Below are positions 1 through 9,558 of a DNA stretch of 64,000 bases, piece by piece (positions within the stretch are counted from its first letter, which is position 1; the number at the start of each line of letters is the position of its first letter). The DNA comes from Pseudomonas cuatrocienegasensis. GTDB taxonomy: Bacteria > Pseudomonadota > Gammaproteobacteria > Pseudomonadales > Pseudomonadaceae. The translations under genes were made by a program, and so were the position numbers. The notes below the pieces were generated by a model, which worked only from the letters and a program-made list of their open reading frames with translations, was not told the origin of the DNA and did no database searches. Location of the stretch: the NCBI RefSeq assembly GCF_900110925.1, contig NZ_FOFP01000008.1:104236-168235 (forward strand). Direction: 5' to 3'.

Positions 1-170
1 CGCGATACCCGGGACACACTCGCCCGGGTGTCGCTGCGCTCGACCCAGGCTACGGGCTAAAAACCGTAGGGTGCGCCATGCGCACCGCGATTTGTTGTGC
101 CCACTGGTGCGCGCGGCTCACCCTACATGCGGCCTCTAATAATCCGGGGGCACAGCCCACCTGGCCAGGT
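1..170. repeat. Intergenic repeats left of pbpC: 31-bp repeat and GTAGGGTGCGCC-type palindrome
   Basis: No gene is seen here. Bases 23-53 are identical, in inverted orientation, to 29374-29404 (31 of 31 bases); the unit begins CCCGGGTGTCGCTGCG. Bases 66-126 form an imperfect palindrome that begins GTAGGGTGCGCC and ends CACCCTAC; related copies lie at 34123-34197 and 41925-41986. Both look like intergenic repeats of the kind that are common between Pseudomonas genes. Their function is not known to me. Confidence 0.6.
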
Positions 171-2528
171 TCAAAGCTCGATGGCGAACCCCACCTGCGC
201 GGTCTGGCCGCTTTCGTCGAGCACGCTGAGCTGGTAGCTGCCGGGTTTGTCGAACGTCTGTTGCCAGACCTCGTCGACGGTGCTCTGGCCCATTGGCTGA
301 CCATTGACGAACCACCAGCGCGTGCCGCTACCGCCCAGGGCTGACAGGCGTAGGCGCAACGGCGTGCTGCTGGCCGTCGGGCGGCGCAGGCGGTCGCCCT
401 CGCGCACGCCGACAATCGACAAGGGCGCGCTGACCGCCGTGGCCGTCGGCGGGCAGGCGCTATCGGCGGCCGGCAGGCGCGCACTGCGCCGTTCGCGGCG
501 CGGCAGCCAGGGTTCCAGCGGCGCCGGCCAGAGCGCGATCTCCTCGACATGGGCGCCGGGGCAGCCCGGCGCCACGCGCAGGCCCTGGGGGTTGAGCCAG
601 AGCGTTTCGCGCAAACCCAGACCGAGGGGCTGGTCGCGCGCCAGCAGGGTTGGTGGTGTGGTGCCATCCAGGGTCCAGGTAAAGCGCTGTTGCCGGCAAT
701 TGGCGTCATCGCGCCGCAAGGGCTGACCCAGCGGCCAGCAGATCGCCGCCACGCCAACACTGGCCGGCTGCGGATCGGCCGGTAATGGCACGCCACGCTG
801 CTGATCGCGGTTGCTCAGCAGGTCATGCACCTGCAACAGCAGCGGCGCCGCCGAGGCCAGGCCGAATTGCCCCGGCACCGGCGTGCCATCGGGCCGACCG
901 ATCCACACCCCGAGCACATAGCGCGGCGCCACGCCCAAGGCCCAAGCATCGCGAAAGCCGTAGCTGGTGCCGGTCTTCCAGGCCAGCGCCGGGCGTGCCG
1001 TGAGCTGCGCCCGTGGGTCACGGTCGGGGCGTGCCTGGCCGGCGAGGATACGCCGCACGATCCAGGCCGCCCCCGGCGACAGCAGGCGCCGCTCGACCAA
1101 TGGGTCCTGCGGCTGATAGCGCAGCCGCGCCGTCATGCCGCCACGGGCCAGGGCGCTGTAGCCGACCACCAGCTCTTCCAGGCGGCTGCCGGCGCCGCCG
1201 AGAATCACCGCCAGGTTCGGTTCGGCCAGCGGCGGCAAGGCAAGCGGCACACCGGCGCCGCGCAGCTCGCCGGCAAAGCGCTTCGGCCCGTAGGCTTCGA
1301 GCAACTGCACTGCCGGCAGGTTGAGCGAGCGTGCCAGGGCCTCGCTGGCCGAGACCGGGCCGCTGAAACCGGCAGCAAAATTGCCCGGCCGGTAGTCGCC
1401 ATAGCGGCGCGGCACGTCCTGCAGCAGCGACTCGGCATGGATCAACCCGGCGTCCAAAGCCAGGCCGTAGAGGAAGGGTTTCAGGGTGGAACCCGGCGAG
1501 CGCTGCGCGCGGACCATGTCGACATGGCCGAAGCGCCGCGCATCGCCCAGGTCCACCGAGCCGACATAGGCGCGTACCGCCATGCTCGGCTGCTCGACCA
1601 CCAGAATCGCCGCCGAGGTGCGCTCGGGCAAGCGCGCACGCCAGCCCAGCAACAGGTCTTCCAGGCGTCGCTGCAAGGCGGCGTCCAGGGTGGTGCGGAT
1701 CAGCGCCGGGCTGCCCGGGGTGTTCAGCCGACGCGCTAACAGTGGCGCCAGGCGCGGTTCCTGACGGGGCGCCAGCAGCACCGGTTCCTGCCGCGCATCG
1801 GTCACCGCCGCCTGGGGCCAGACCTGAAACTCGGCCAGCCGCGCGAGCACCTTGTCCCGCGCGGCCTGGGCGCGTTGCGGGTGACGGTCCGGGCGCAGGC
1901 GGCTGGGCGCCTGGGGCAAGACCGCAAGCAGCGCCGCCTCGGCGCGGGTCAGCTGGGCCGGCGATTTGCCCAGGTAGGCCCAGCTGGCCGCGGCCACGCC
2001 CTGCAGGGTGCCGCCGAACGGCGCGCGGTTGAGGTACAGGGTGAGGATCTCCTCCTTGGACAGGTGCCATTCCAACTGCAGCGTGCGCCACAACTGCTTG
2101 AGCTTGCCGCTGTAACTGCGCGCATGGGGGTCGAGTAGGCGCGCCACCTGCATCGACAGGGTGCTGCCACCCGACAGCACGCGCCCGCTGCGCAGGTTCT
2201 GCCAGGCAGCACGGCCCAGGGCCAGGGGGTTGATGCCCGGATGGGCGTAGAACCAGCGGTCCTCGTAGGTCAGCAGCGCGTCGAGGTAATAGGGCGACAC
2301 CCCATCCGGCGTCACCGGGTAGCGCCAGATGCCCTCGGCATCGGCGAAGCGCCATAGCGGCGTGCCATCCTCGGCCAGCACTACGCGGGCCAGGTCATCG
2401 GCCGGCAGTGGCAAGGGGAACAGCCGGTCGGCGCTCCACAGCACCAACACCGCCAGCAGCGGCCCGCCCAACCAGGGCCGACGCAACGCCCGTAACAGGG
2501 CGCGCCCACGCGCCAATGACTCAACCAC
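171..2528 (-). CDS. pbpC: Penicillin-binding protein 1C (bifunctional transglycosylase/transpeptidase)
   Basis: A 785-aa inner-membrane peptidoglycan synthase facing the periplasm. After a single N-terminal membrane segment (about residues 20-37) comes the glycosyltransferase domain with EDRWFYAHPG (near residue 88) and GGSTLSMQ. The transpeptidase domain follows with SPGSTLKP (nucleophile Ser), SLN and KTGTS, then a BiPBP_C-type C-terminal domain. All catalytic motifs are present, so it should be active. Length matches the family (about 770-800 aa). In E. coli pbpC lies next to the alpha-2-macroglobulin gene yfhM; here the same pair is present, both on the minus strand, but separated by a small plus-strand gene. 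PBP1C is thought to repair peptidoglycan after the macroglobulin has trapped an attacking protease; that link is established proposal, not visible in the sequence. Confidence 0.95.
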   Translation of the reverse strand: MVESLARGRALLRALRRPWLGGPLLAVLVLWSADRLFPLPLPADDLARVVLAEDGTPLWRFADAEGIWRYPVTPDGVSPYYLDALLTYEDRWFYAHPGINPLALGRAAWQNLRSGRVLSGGSTLSMQVARLLDPHARSYSGKLKQLWRTLQLEWHLSKEEILTLYLNRAPFGGTLQGVAAASWAYLGKSPAQLTRAEAALLAVLPQAPSRLRPDRHPQRAQAARDKVLARLAEFQVWPQAAVTDARQEPVLLAPRQEPRLAPLLARRLNTPGSPALIRTTLDAALQRRLEDLLLGWRARLPERTSAAILVVEQPSMAVRAYVGSVDLGDARRFGHVDMVRAQRSPGSTLKPFLYGLALDAGLIHAESLLQDVPRRYGDYRPGNFAAGFSGPVSASEALARSLNLPAVQLLEAYGPKRFAGELRGAGVPLALPPLAEPNLAVILGGAGSRLEELVVGYSALARGGMTARLRYQPQDPLVERRLLSPGAAWIVRRILAGQARPDRDPRAQLTARPALAWKTGTSYGFRDAWALGVAPRYVLGVWIGRPDGTPVPGQFGLASAAPLLLQVHDLLSNRDQQRGVPLPADPQPASVGVAAICWPLGQPLRRDDANCRQQRFTWTLDGTTPPTLLARDQPLGLGLRETLWLNPQGLRVAPGCPGAHVEEIALWPAPLEPWLPRRERRSARLPAADSACPPTATAVSAPLSIVGVREGDRLRRPTASSTPLRLRLSALGGSGTRWWFVNGQPMGQSTVDEVWQQTFDKPGSYQLSVLDESGQTAQVGFAIEL

Positions 2529-2681
2529 CCGACCGTCCCCTCGTACCTAGTGCTGGCCTGCCTTGTAGCGCGGATGCGTGGCTCAGGCAAATGTGGGTTA
2601 ATGGAACTCCGTTCGTCGCCAACAGCCCAATAGCCACGACCCATCGCGCGGCATAAGGCCGCGACTCAGGAAATCCCACTT

Positions 2682-2975
2682 ATGTATGTAGAAGGCTTTT
2701 TCGAATCCCTCGGCCAGGCGTTCGGCGCATTTATCCGCTTTATCGTCGAGGCGCTCAGTGGCTTCTTCGGCATCCTCGGCAACGCCATTGGCGGTTTTAT
2801 CGACGGTATGTCCAGCGCGCTGGGCGTCACGCCGTCACTGCTGACCATCGCCGTGGTGGTGATCGGCATCATGCTGCTGTACACCGCCCTGCGTTCGTTC
2901 CTGCGTGGCTCGATTATCAGCGGGATTATCTGGCTGTTGCTGGGGTTGTGGTTGTTGAGTGCGTTGATTCGCTAG
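2682..2975 (+). CDS. Small hydrophobic membrane protein, no recognised family
   Basis: A 97-aa protein on the opposite strand between pbpC and the alpha-2-macroglobulin gene. The N-terminal half is amphipathic and rich in Phe, Gly and Ile (FFESLGQAFGAFIRF), and two clear membrane segments follow (about residues 50-68 and 76-94). There is no signal peptide cleavage site. An AGGAAA sequence about 8 bases upstream of the ATG is a fair ribosome site. The codon use and the clean hydrophobic pattern suggest a real gene. I do not recognise a family and give no function; its position inside the pbpC/yfhM pair is the only hint. Confidence 0.6.
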   Translation: MYVEGFFESLGQAFGAFIRFIVEALSGFFGILGNAIGGFIDGMSSALGVTPSLLTIAVVVIGIMLLYTALRSFLRGSIISGIIWLLLGLWLLSALIR

Positions 2976-3184
2976 CATTTTCTAAAGCAATCGCGAATAA
3001 AGGCCAGTTCCGTGTCACACAACACATGTCAGTCAAGCCAGGAGCGCGGGGGACCGAGTGGCTACCCGCTTTAGCCGTGGCGCTTTCAAGGTCTATCGCG
3101 AATAAATTCGCTCCTACAAATTGCAGGGTGTCGTGACATGCGATTGCGGGGCCTTGCGGCCCCGAATCCCATCTCTCCCTCACC
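2976..3184. repeat. Intergenic spacer with REP-like half-sites
   Basis: Two partial direct repeats carry the core ATCGCGAATAAA (near 2992 and 3093). The second continues into TTCGCTCCTAC, which read on the minus strand is GTAGGAGCGAATTTATTCGC, the usual shape of a Pseudomonas REP sequence. No coding potential is seen. Confidence 0.5.
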
Positions 3185-6100
3185 TCAACGCGGCTTGACC
3201 ACCAACTGCGCTGGGGTTTCGCCTAGGGCCTGCCAGCTTGGCCGGTACATGGACTCCACCTGGGGCGGTGGCACGCGATAAGTGCCCGGCGTCACCGCCC
3301 GCGCCAGATACAGCAAGTGAGTGGCGCCGTAACCGTTGACCTCCACCGCCGCCACATAGCGATCACCGCGGAACTCCTGGTGACGAATACCGGCGTTCTG
3401 CATGCTCTGACGCCACTCCTGCACGGCGGCGCTGGCATCGTCGAGGCTGGCAGCGCTGTTGGCCAGGTTCTGGTTTTCCAGCTCCAGCCCGGCCGGCAGC
3501 AAGTCGACCACCAGGGCATCAGGCACGCGCTGGCTCGCCGACACGGTCAGGTGCACCAGCACCAGCTCGCCACTGTCGAGGCCGTTCAAATCCAGCGGCT
3601 CGCCATCGGGGCGCAAGTACTCGCGGCTGATGCTCAGGGTATCGCCGCCGGCCGGCGGCGCCTGGCGTGGATAACCGGACAGCGTCAGTTGCTGGTACAG
3701 CGTCTCATCGCCCGCCGGGGTCAGGCTCAGGGGCTCTGCCAGTTGCGTGTTATCCAGGCGGATGCCCGGCTGCGCGTTGCTCAGGGTAAAGGCGAACGCA
3801 CCGCTGTTCAGCGCGGTCTGCCAGCTGCGCTCGGGCTGGCCGAGCAGGTAGCGCCCGGCCAGGTACAGGGCATTACGCTCCTGGGTCGACAGCCAGCTGT
3901 TGCTCGCCACCTCATCGGCCAGGCTGAACAGCCGTGGCGCGCGGCGCTCGGCGGCCAGGTCATGCTCTTCGAGCAGCGCCAGAATCAGCGCCTGGTCGCG
4001 CAGCGGGCTGCCGTAATCGGCCAGCCAGGGTTTGGCATCGCGCGGCTGCGCCAGGCCAGCATCCAGGGCCTGATCGGCGCGCGGCTGATCGCCCATCTTC
4101 GCCAGGGCCACGGCCAGGTGCACCAGCGGCAGCCCGGAGCGGGCGTCGGCGCGGCGCTCGAACAGGCTGCGCAGGGCGCCCAGCGGCGCCTGCTGGCTGC
4201 GCGCAAGCACGTAGCCGGCGTAGGCCTGCACGGCAAAACGGGTGTGGTTGAGGTCTTCGCTGTAACCCACTTCGATCAGGTTGCGCTCCTGCACGTAGCG
4301 CAGCAGGCGCTCGCTAGCCTTGCTCAAGGCCTCGGCCGGCACGCTGAAGCCCAGGTCACGGGCGCGCAGGAGGAAGTCAGTGACATAGGCGGTCAGCCAG
4401 TATTCCTCCTCGCCGTCGCGGCCCCACAGGCCGAAGCTGCCGTTGTAACGCTGCATGCTCAGCAGGCGCTCGATGCCCAGTTCGATGGCACGCTTACGCT
4501 GCGCCTCAGGCTCGCCCTCGATACCCAGGCGCTTGAGCGTCACCGCGTCAGCATACAGCGACGGGTACAGGCCGCTGGTGGTTTGCTCCAGACAGCCATA
4601 AGGGTAAGCCTTGAGCGCGCGAATCTGCTCGCCGAGGTTCAGCGGCGGACGGCTGGAAACCGCCAGGCGTGCCTCCAGCCCTGCCGGCTCGAACCCCGCC
4701 AGGGCACCGGCCGGCAACAGCCAGGGCTGGCCGTCGAGTACCGAGCGGAACTGGCGCACCTGCGCCGGGTAGGCCGGGCGCACGCCAAGGTCCCAGTTGC
4801 GCTGCAAGACCGGCAGGTTTTCGCCCGGCAATTGCAGGCCCTCGACACTCACGCGCAACTGGCCCTGACCAAAGCCGCCCAGGGCGCGCACCGGAATGCG
4901 CAGGATCTGCCGCGCACCATCGGCCAGCTCAACCTTGAGGTTGCTCTGGCTGGCGTCGGCCAGCTGCAGCAGGCCGTCGGCCTGCAGGGTGACGCTCAAC
5001 TGTTGCGCGGCGCCGGAGCGGTTGCTCAGGTCCAGGGCCAGGCTGGTCTCGTCGCCACCGGCCAGGAAGCGCGGCGCCGACAATTCGGCGATGAGCGGCG
5101 CCGCCACCACAACCTTGCCCTCGGCCATGCCGTAGCGCTCATCGGTCCAGGCCTGGGCCATCAGCCGCAGCTCGCCGTTAAAGTCGGGAATATTCAGGCT
5201 GAGACTGCCCTCGCCCGCGTCATCGAGGACGAGCACCTGGCTCTGCTCGGCGACGATCAGCACGCTGGTATCCGGGCGCTTGCCGCCAGCCGCCAGGGCC
5301 GCGTCACCACCAAAGGCCAGCTTGGCCAGGCGGCCCTGCCCCGCTTCGATCAGTTGCCCATACACATCCAACTGGTCGGCGCCGTAAGCCTTGCGCCCGA
5401 AGAAGGCGGCGAAGGGGTCCGGCGTAGCGTAGTCGGTGATATTGAGGATGCCGACATCCACCGCCGCCAACAGCACGCGCACCTGGGTCGGCACACTGCC
5501 ATCGGCGTTGCGCGCACGCACCTTGACCGCCAGCGGCTGGTTCGGCCGCATATTCGCCGGCGCCTCCAGGCTCAGGGCCAATTGCCGGGGTGCGCGTTGC
5601 AGCGGCAGGTGCAGCAGGCCGACCGCACGTTTGGGCGTGGCCTGGGTCTTGCGCTCGCCAGGGCGAATCACCAGGGCGCTGACGTACAGATCATGCCGCG
5701 CCCAGGCCGCCTCGATGGGAATCTCGAAGGTTTCGCCTGCGGCGCCGACCTCAATCGCCTGCCACCACAGCGGGCCATCGCTGGACTCGACCAGCAGGTA
5801 GCCGCTGCCGGCTGCCGGCGGGGTGACGGTGACTTGCGCCACCTCGCCCTCGGCGTAGGCCGGTTTATCCAGCGCCAGTTTGACCTGGTCGGGGCGCACC
5901 GCGCCGCCATCGGCGTTGTCCTGCCAGCGGTAGCCGGCCCAGAAACGCAGGCTGCTGAGCAGGCCGGTCTGGGCGTCGATCACCTCAATGCGATACGGCC
6001 CCCACTCCACCGGGAAACTGACCTTGGCGGTACCGCCGGCGCTGACGGCCAGGGTCTGCTCGCTGAGGGTCAGGTATTTCTCGTTGTAGTTGTGGCTCCA

Positions 6101-8089
6101 GCCGTCACTGTCGGAGAAGTTCCAGTAGTAGTCGCGGCGCTCGCGCACCAGGCGCACGCTGAGGTTATCGGCGGCCAGCTTGTTGCCCTCGGCATCGGCC
6201 ACCAGCACTTCGAATTCCGCCAGGCTGTCGGCATCTACCGCCTCGCCGTCGAACAACCCGCGCACACCGGGCAGGCGTTCTGCCGGCCATACCGGCTGGA
6301 CCAACCGGCGCGTCACCGGGCGACCGCCCGACTCCTGCAGGCTGGCCTGGAGAATCAGCCGTAACGGCGAGCGGGCCTCGCTCCAGCGGCTTTCCAGGTC
6401 GATCTCGGCATGGCCCTGATCATCCAGGCTGAGCTCTTCCAGCTCGATGTCCTGGTTCAATTCCTCCTCGGTGATCGAGCCGAACTGGTAACCCGGCAGG
6501 TTATCCAGCGCCTCGCGCAGCGGTCGCACGTAAAGCTGGCCGCTGAGCCGGTTGCCCGCCGCCGGGGCGCCGTACAGGTAACGGCCGTTGACCGTGAAAC
6601 GGGCGTTGTCGGCCGGGGCGAAGGGCGCGTCCTGGCCTTCGAGGTCCAGGGCCAGGCGCTCGGGGAGGAAGTCTTCGACGGAGAATTCATACAGCTGCGG
6701 CACGCCGTCACCGAGGTCGAACAGCAGTTGCCAGCGCCCGGTCGGCGCTTCGTCGGCCAACTCCAGCGCATATTGGAACAGGCCGCTGTCGTCACCTTGC
6801 CAGACGAAGGTGCGGCTGACCTGCTCATCCGGGCGGCGTACTTCAACCTTTACCGGCCGGGCCTTGAGCGCACGACCGTCGCCATCGCGCAGCAGCGCAT
6901 TGAGCAGCACGGTCTCGCCCGGCCGATACAGATCACGCGGGCCAAACACGAAGAACTGCAGCGGGTGCGCCGGTGCGCCGGCAATGTCGAACTCGGCCAG
7001 ATCCAGGGCCGGGCCGTCCAGGCGCAGCAGGCTGGTCTGGGCGCCTTGGTGGGCCAAGAGCAGGTTGGCTTTTTCAGGCAGCGGCAGCTCGGCATGCCCG
7101 GCTTTGTCGGTGCGGCCTTCGGCCAGCAGCTTGCCTTCAGCATCGAGCACTTCCAGGCTCACGCCCTCCAGCGCCTTGCCGCCAGCCAGGGCCTGGGTGA
7201 ACACATCGAGGCGGTTACGGTATCGGTGCAGCGACAGACCGATGTCGCTCAGGCTGAACAGCGTCGCCGGCTGGGAGTAGCTGTAGCGCCCGGCCTCGCG
7301 CATCACCGCCAGGTACACGCCTGGCTCCTTGAACGGCGGCAGGTCGGCAATCGGCAGCAGCAGGGTTTCGCGGGTATTACGCGCCGGGTTGAGGTCGAAG
7401 CGCCCACCGTAGACCAGCTCGGCCATCGGCAGCAGTTGCTCGGCATCCCAGGTATCCAGGTTACTGCTGCGGCCCCAGCGGGCGAGAAAGCGCGGTAGCG
7501 CTTCGGGTTTGATGCGGAAGAACTCGACGTTGATCCGTTCGACATTCAGGGCGATCACCGGCAGGCCATCGGCCAGGCGCGTGGGCAGTAGCGAACCGCG
7601 GCTGGCAAAGCCAACGCTGGCTTGCAGGTCGCGGGTTTCCAGGCGGCTGACGTACTCGGCGGCCAGCGTCGCGTCGGTCAGGCTGCGCAGGCCGGCATCG
7701 ACGGTCAGCACCAGCTTGCGCTGCGGCTCCAACGGGCGCAGGCGCAGTTCCATCAGGTTGTCGCTGAGCTCCCAGGCGCCGTCGACCTTGCCGCTTTTGC
7801 TGTCGACCAGGTGCAGGCGCTCGGCGAAATTCTGCTCCGGGTCGAGGGGCACCGACAGGCTCACGGACAGCGCGCTGGCGCCGTCGATCTGCACCTCGGA
7901 TACATCTACCACCGTCAGTTCACGGCCGGCATAACGGGCGCGCAGCGCCTCGGGGTCGGCCGCAACCGGGTCCGCCTGGCGTGCTTCGGGCGCCGCGCTC
8001 GGCACGCTGGCCACCGGCTCGGGAGTGGATGAATCACAGGCGCTGAGCAGGCTCAGGGCAAGTGCCAGAAGCAGTCCTTTGTTCGGCAT
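3185..8089 (-). CDS. Bacterial alpha-2-macroglobulin lipoprotein (YfhM-like)
   Basis: A 1634-aa periplasmic lipoprotein. The signal peptide ends in the lipobox LLSAC (Cys18), followed by Asp19, a residue that in enterobacteria favours inner-membrane retention. The thioester motif CLEQ lies near residue 1165 within YPYGCLEQ, the feature that lets macroglobulins bind covalently to trapped proteases. Long beta-rich MG-type domains fill the first 1100 residues, and a helical thioester domain follows. Length is close to E. coli YfhM (about 1650 aa). Together with PBP1C it probably protects the cell envelope from foreign proteases. GC-rich codon use produces very long antisense frames over this gene, which are shadows. 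Confidence 0.93.
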   Translation of the reverse strand: MPNKGLLLALALSLLSACDSSTPEPVASVPSAAPEARQADPVAADPEALRARYAGRELTVVDVSEVQIDGASALSVSLSVPLDPEQNFAERLHLVDSKSGKVDGAWELSDNLMELRLRPLEPQRKLVLTVDAGLRSLTDATLAAEYVSRLETRDLQASVGFASRGSLLPTRLADGLPVIALNVERINVEFFRIKPEALPRFLARWGRSSNLDTWDAEQLLPMAELVYGGRFDLNPARNTRETLLLPIADLPPFKEPGVYLAVMREAGRYSYSQPATLFSLSDIGLSLHRYRNRLDVFTQALAGGKALEGVSLEVLDAEGKLLAEGRTDKAGHAELPLPEKANLLLAHQGAQTSLLRLDGPALDLAEFDIAGAPAHPLQFFVFGPRDLYRPGETVLLNALLRDGDGRALKARPVKVEVRRPDEQVSRTFVWQGDDSGLFQYALELADEAPTGRWQLLFDLGDGVPQLYEFSVEDFLPERLALDLEGQDAPFAPADNARFTVNGRYLYGAPAAGNRLSGQLYVRPLREALDNLPGYQFGSITEEELNQDIELEELSLDDQGHAEIDLESRWSEARSPLRLILQASLQESGGRPVTRRLVQPVWPAERLPGVRGLFDGEAVDADSLAEFEVLVADAEGNKLAADNLSVRLVRERRDYYWNFSDSDGWSHNYNEKYLTLSEQTLAVSAGGTAKVSFPVEWGPYRIEVIDAQTGLLSSLRFWAGYRWQDNADGGAVRPDQVKLALDKPAYAEGEVAQVTVTPPAAGSGYLLVESSDGPLWWQAIEVGAAGETFEIPIEAAWARHDLYVSALVIRPGERKTQATPKRAVGLLHLPLQRAPRQLALSLEAPANMRPNQPLAVKVRARNADGSVPTQVRVLLAAVDVGILNITDYATPDPFAAFFGRKAYGADQLDVYGQLIEAGQGRLAKLAFGGDAALAAGGKRPDTSVLIVAEQSQVLVLDDAGEGSLSLNIPDFNGELRLMAQAWTDERYGMAEGKVVVAAPLIAELSAPRFLAGGDETSLALDLSNRSGAAQQLSVTLQADGLLQLADASQSNLKVELADGARQILRIPVRALGGFGQGQLRVSVEGLQLPGENLPVLQRNWDLGVRPAYPAQVRQFRSVLDGQPWLLPAGALAGFEPAGLEARLAVSSRPPLNLGEQIRALKAYPYGCLEQTTSGLYPSLYADAVTLKRLGIEGEPEAQRKRAIELGIERLLSMQRYNGSFGLWGRDGEEEYWLTAYVTDFLLRARDLGFSVPAEALSKASERLLRYVQERNLIEVGYSEDLNHTRFAVQAYAGYVLARSQQAPLGALRSLFERRADARSGLPLVHLAVALAKMGDQPRADQALDAGLAQPRDAKPWLADYGSPLRDQALILALLEEHDLAAERRAPRLFSLADEVASNSWLSTQERNALYLAGRYLLGQPERSWQTALNSGAFAFTLSNAQPGIRLDNTQLAEPLSLTPAGDETLYQQLTLSGYPRQAPPAGGDTLSISREYLRPDGEPLDLNGLDSGELVLVHLTVSASQRVPDALVVDLLPAGLELENQNLANSAASLDDASAAVQEWRQSMQNAGIRHQEFRGDRYVAAVEVNGYGATHLLYLARAVTPGTYRVPPPQVESMYRPSWQALGETPAQLVVKPR

Positions 8090-8199
8090 TACAGGCTCCG
8101 ACGAGGTGGTATGAGCAGACGCCCGACACTATAGTCGAGCCCTATGCCAGATGCGCTCGACACATTCGCAGCCAGCAGCAGTTATCCGACGGAAGCCCC

Positions 8200-9558
8200 A
8201 TGAGCCACTTCGCTACCTTGCGTGACGCCTGGCGCCACCGCCCGACCCACAACCGCGTCTGGGCGCTGGCCGCGCCGATGATTCTCTCCAACCTGTCCGT
8301 GCCCCTGGTGGCGCTGGTCGACAGCGCCGTGGTCGGCCATTTGCCCCATGCCCATCAGTTGGCCGCCGTGGCCATTGGCGGCAGCCTCTATACCCTGCTG
8401 ACCTGGGCTGTGGGTTTTCTGCGCATGGGCACCACCGGCTTCGCCGCCCAGGCCAGTGGGCGCGCCGACGGCAGCGCACTGCGCCAGGTGCTGAGCCAAG
8501 GCCTGCTGCTTGGTGGCGGCCTGGCCATTGTATTGATCGCCCTGGCGCTGCCGTTCAGCCAACTGGCGCTGGGGTTGATGCAGCCGTCGGCGGCGCTGGA
8601 TGAACTGGCCAGCCAGTACTTTCAGATTCGTCTGTTCGGTCTGCCCGCCGCCCTGGCCACCTATGCGCTGATCGGCTGGCTACTGGGCACCCAGAATGCG
8701 CGCGGGCCGCTGGCCATTCTGCTGACCACCAACCTGCTCAACGTCGGCCTCGACCTGCTCTTCGTGCTCGGCCTAGACTGGGGTGTGGCCGGCGCCGCCT
8801 GGGCTTCGGTGATCGCCGAATGGAGTGGCGCCCTGCTCGGCCTGGCGCTGGCCCTGCGCAGCCTGCGCGCTTACCCCGGGCAGATCGACCGCAGCGCCCT
8901 GCGCCGCTGGCAGAACTGGCGCCCGCTGCTGGCGGTAAACCGCGATATTTTTATCCGCACCCTGGCGTTGCAGAGCGTGTTTTTTCTGATCACTGTGCAG
9001 GGCACTCGCCTGGGCGATACCACGGTGGCGGCCAACGCCCTGCTGCTCAATGGCCTGCTGCTCACCGCCCACGCCCTCGACGGCCTGGCCCATGCCGTTG
9101 AGGCGCTTTGCGGCCATGCCCTGGGCGCCCGCGACCGCCTGGCGCTACGGCGCAACCTGCTGGTGGCCGGCGCCTGGTCGCTGCTTGCCAGCCTCGCGTT
9201 TGCGCTGTTCTTCCTGTTCGCGGGTAGCGCCTTTATCGCCCTGCAAACCAATATCCCCAGCGTGCGCGCCACGGCCGCCAGCTACCTGCCGTACCTGGCC
9301 GCGCTGCCGCTGATCGCGGTGTGGAGCTACCTGCTCGATGGGCTGTTTATCGGCGCCACCCGTGCCCGCGAGATGCGCGATGCGATGCTCATTGCCCTGC
9401 TGCTCGCCTTGCCGCTCGGCTGGCTGATGCGCCCGCTGGGCAACCATGGGCTGTGGCTGGCCTTTTTGCTGTTTATGAGCCTGCGCAGCGCCACCCTGGG
9501 TGTCTATGCTTACCGCCTGACACGCCGTGATCGCTGGTTTCAGGAGCCTGCCCCATGA
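8200..9558 (+). CDS. MATE family efflux transporter (DinF-like)
   Basis: A 452-aa inner-membrane protein with about 12 hydrophobic segments and the MATE signature near its start (LAAPMILSNLSVPLVALVD). It resembles the DinF branch, which exports cationic or toxic compounds by cation antiport. The ATG at 8200 is preferred because GGAAG precedes it at good spacing; an upstream in-frame extension to 8062 lacks a ribosome site and has no family match. The stop overlaps the start of the next gene by four bases (ATGA), so the exporter and a diguanylate cyclase are translated together. Substrate cannot be told from sequence. Confidence 0.9.
   Translation: MSHFATLRDAWRHRPTHNRVWALAAPMILSNLSVPLVALVDSAVVGHLPHAHQLAAVAIGGSLYTLLTWAVGFLRMGTTGFAAQASGRADGSALRQVLSQGLLLGGGLAIVLIALALPFSQLALGLMQPSAALDELASQYFQIRLFGLPAALATYALIGWLLGTQNARGPLAILLTTNLLNVGLDLLFVLGLDWGVAGAAWASVIAEWSGALLGLALALRSLRAYPGQIDRSALRRWQNWRPLLAVNRDIFIRTLALQSVFFLITVQGTRLGDTTVAANALLLNGLLLTAHALDGLAHAVEALCGHALGARDRLALRRNLLVAGAWSLLASLAFALFFLFAGSAFIALQTNIPSVRATAASYLPYLAALPLIAVWSYLLDGLFIGATRAREMRDAMLIALLLALPLGWLMRPLGNHGLWLAFLLFMSLRSATLGVYAYRLTRRDRWFQEPAP

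Noticed and set aside
3317..6364. 1015-aa open frame on the plus strand opposite the alpha-2-macroglobulin gene
   Set aside because: It is antisense to a gene with a lipobox, thioester motif and full family length. The frame is the expected GC-rich shadow with no domain pattern.
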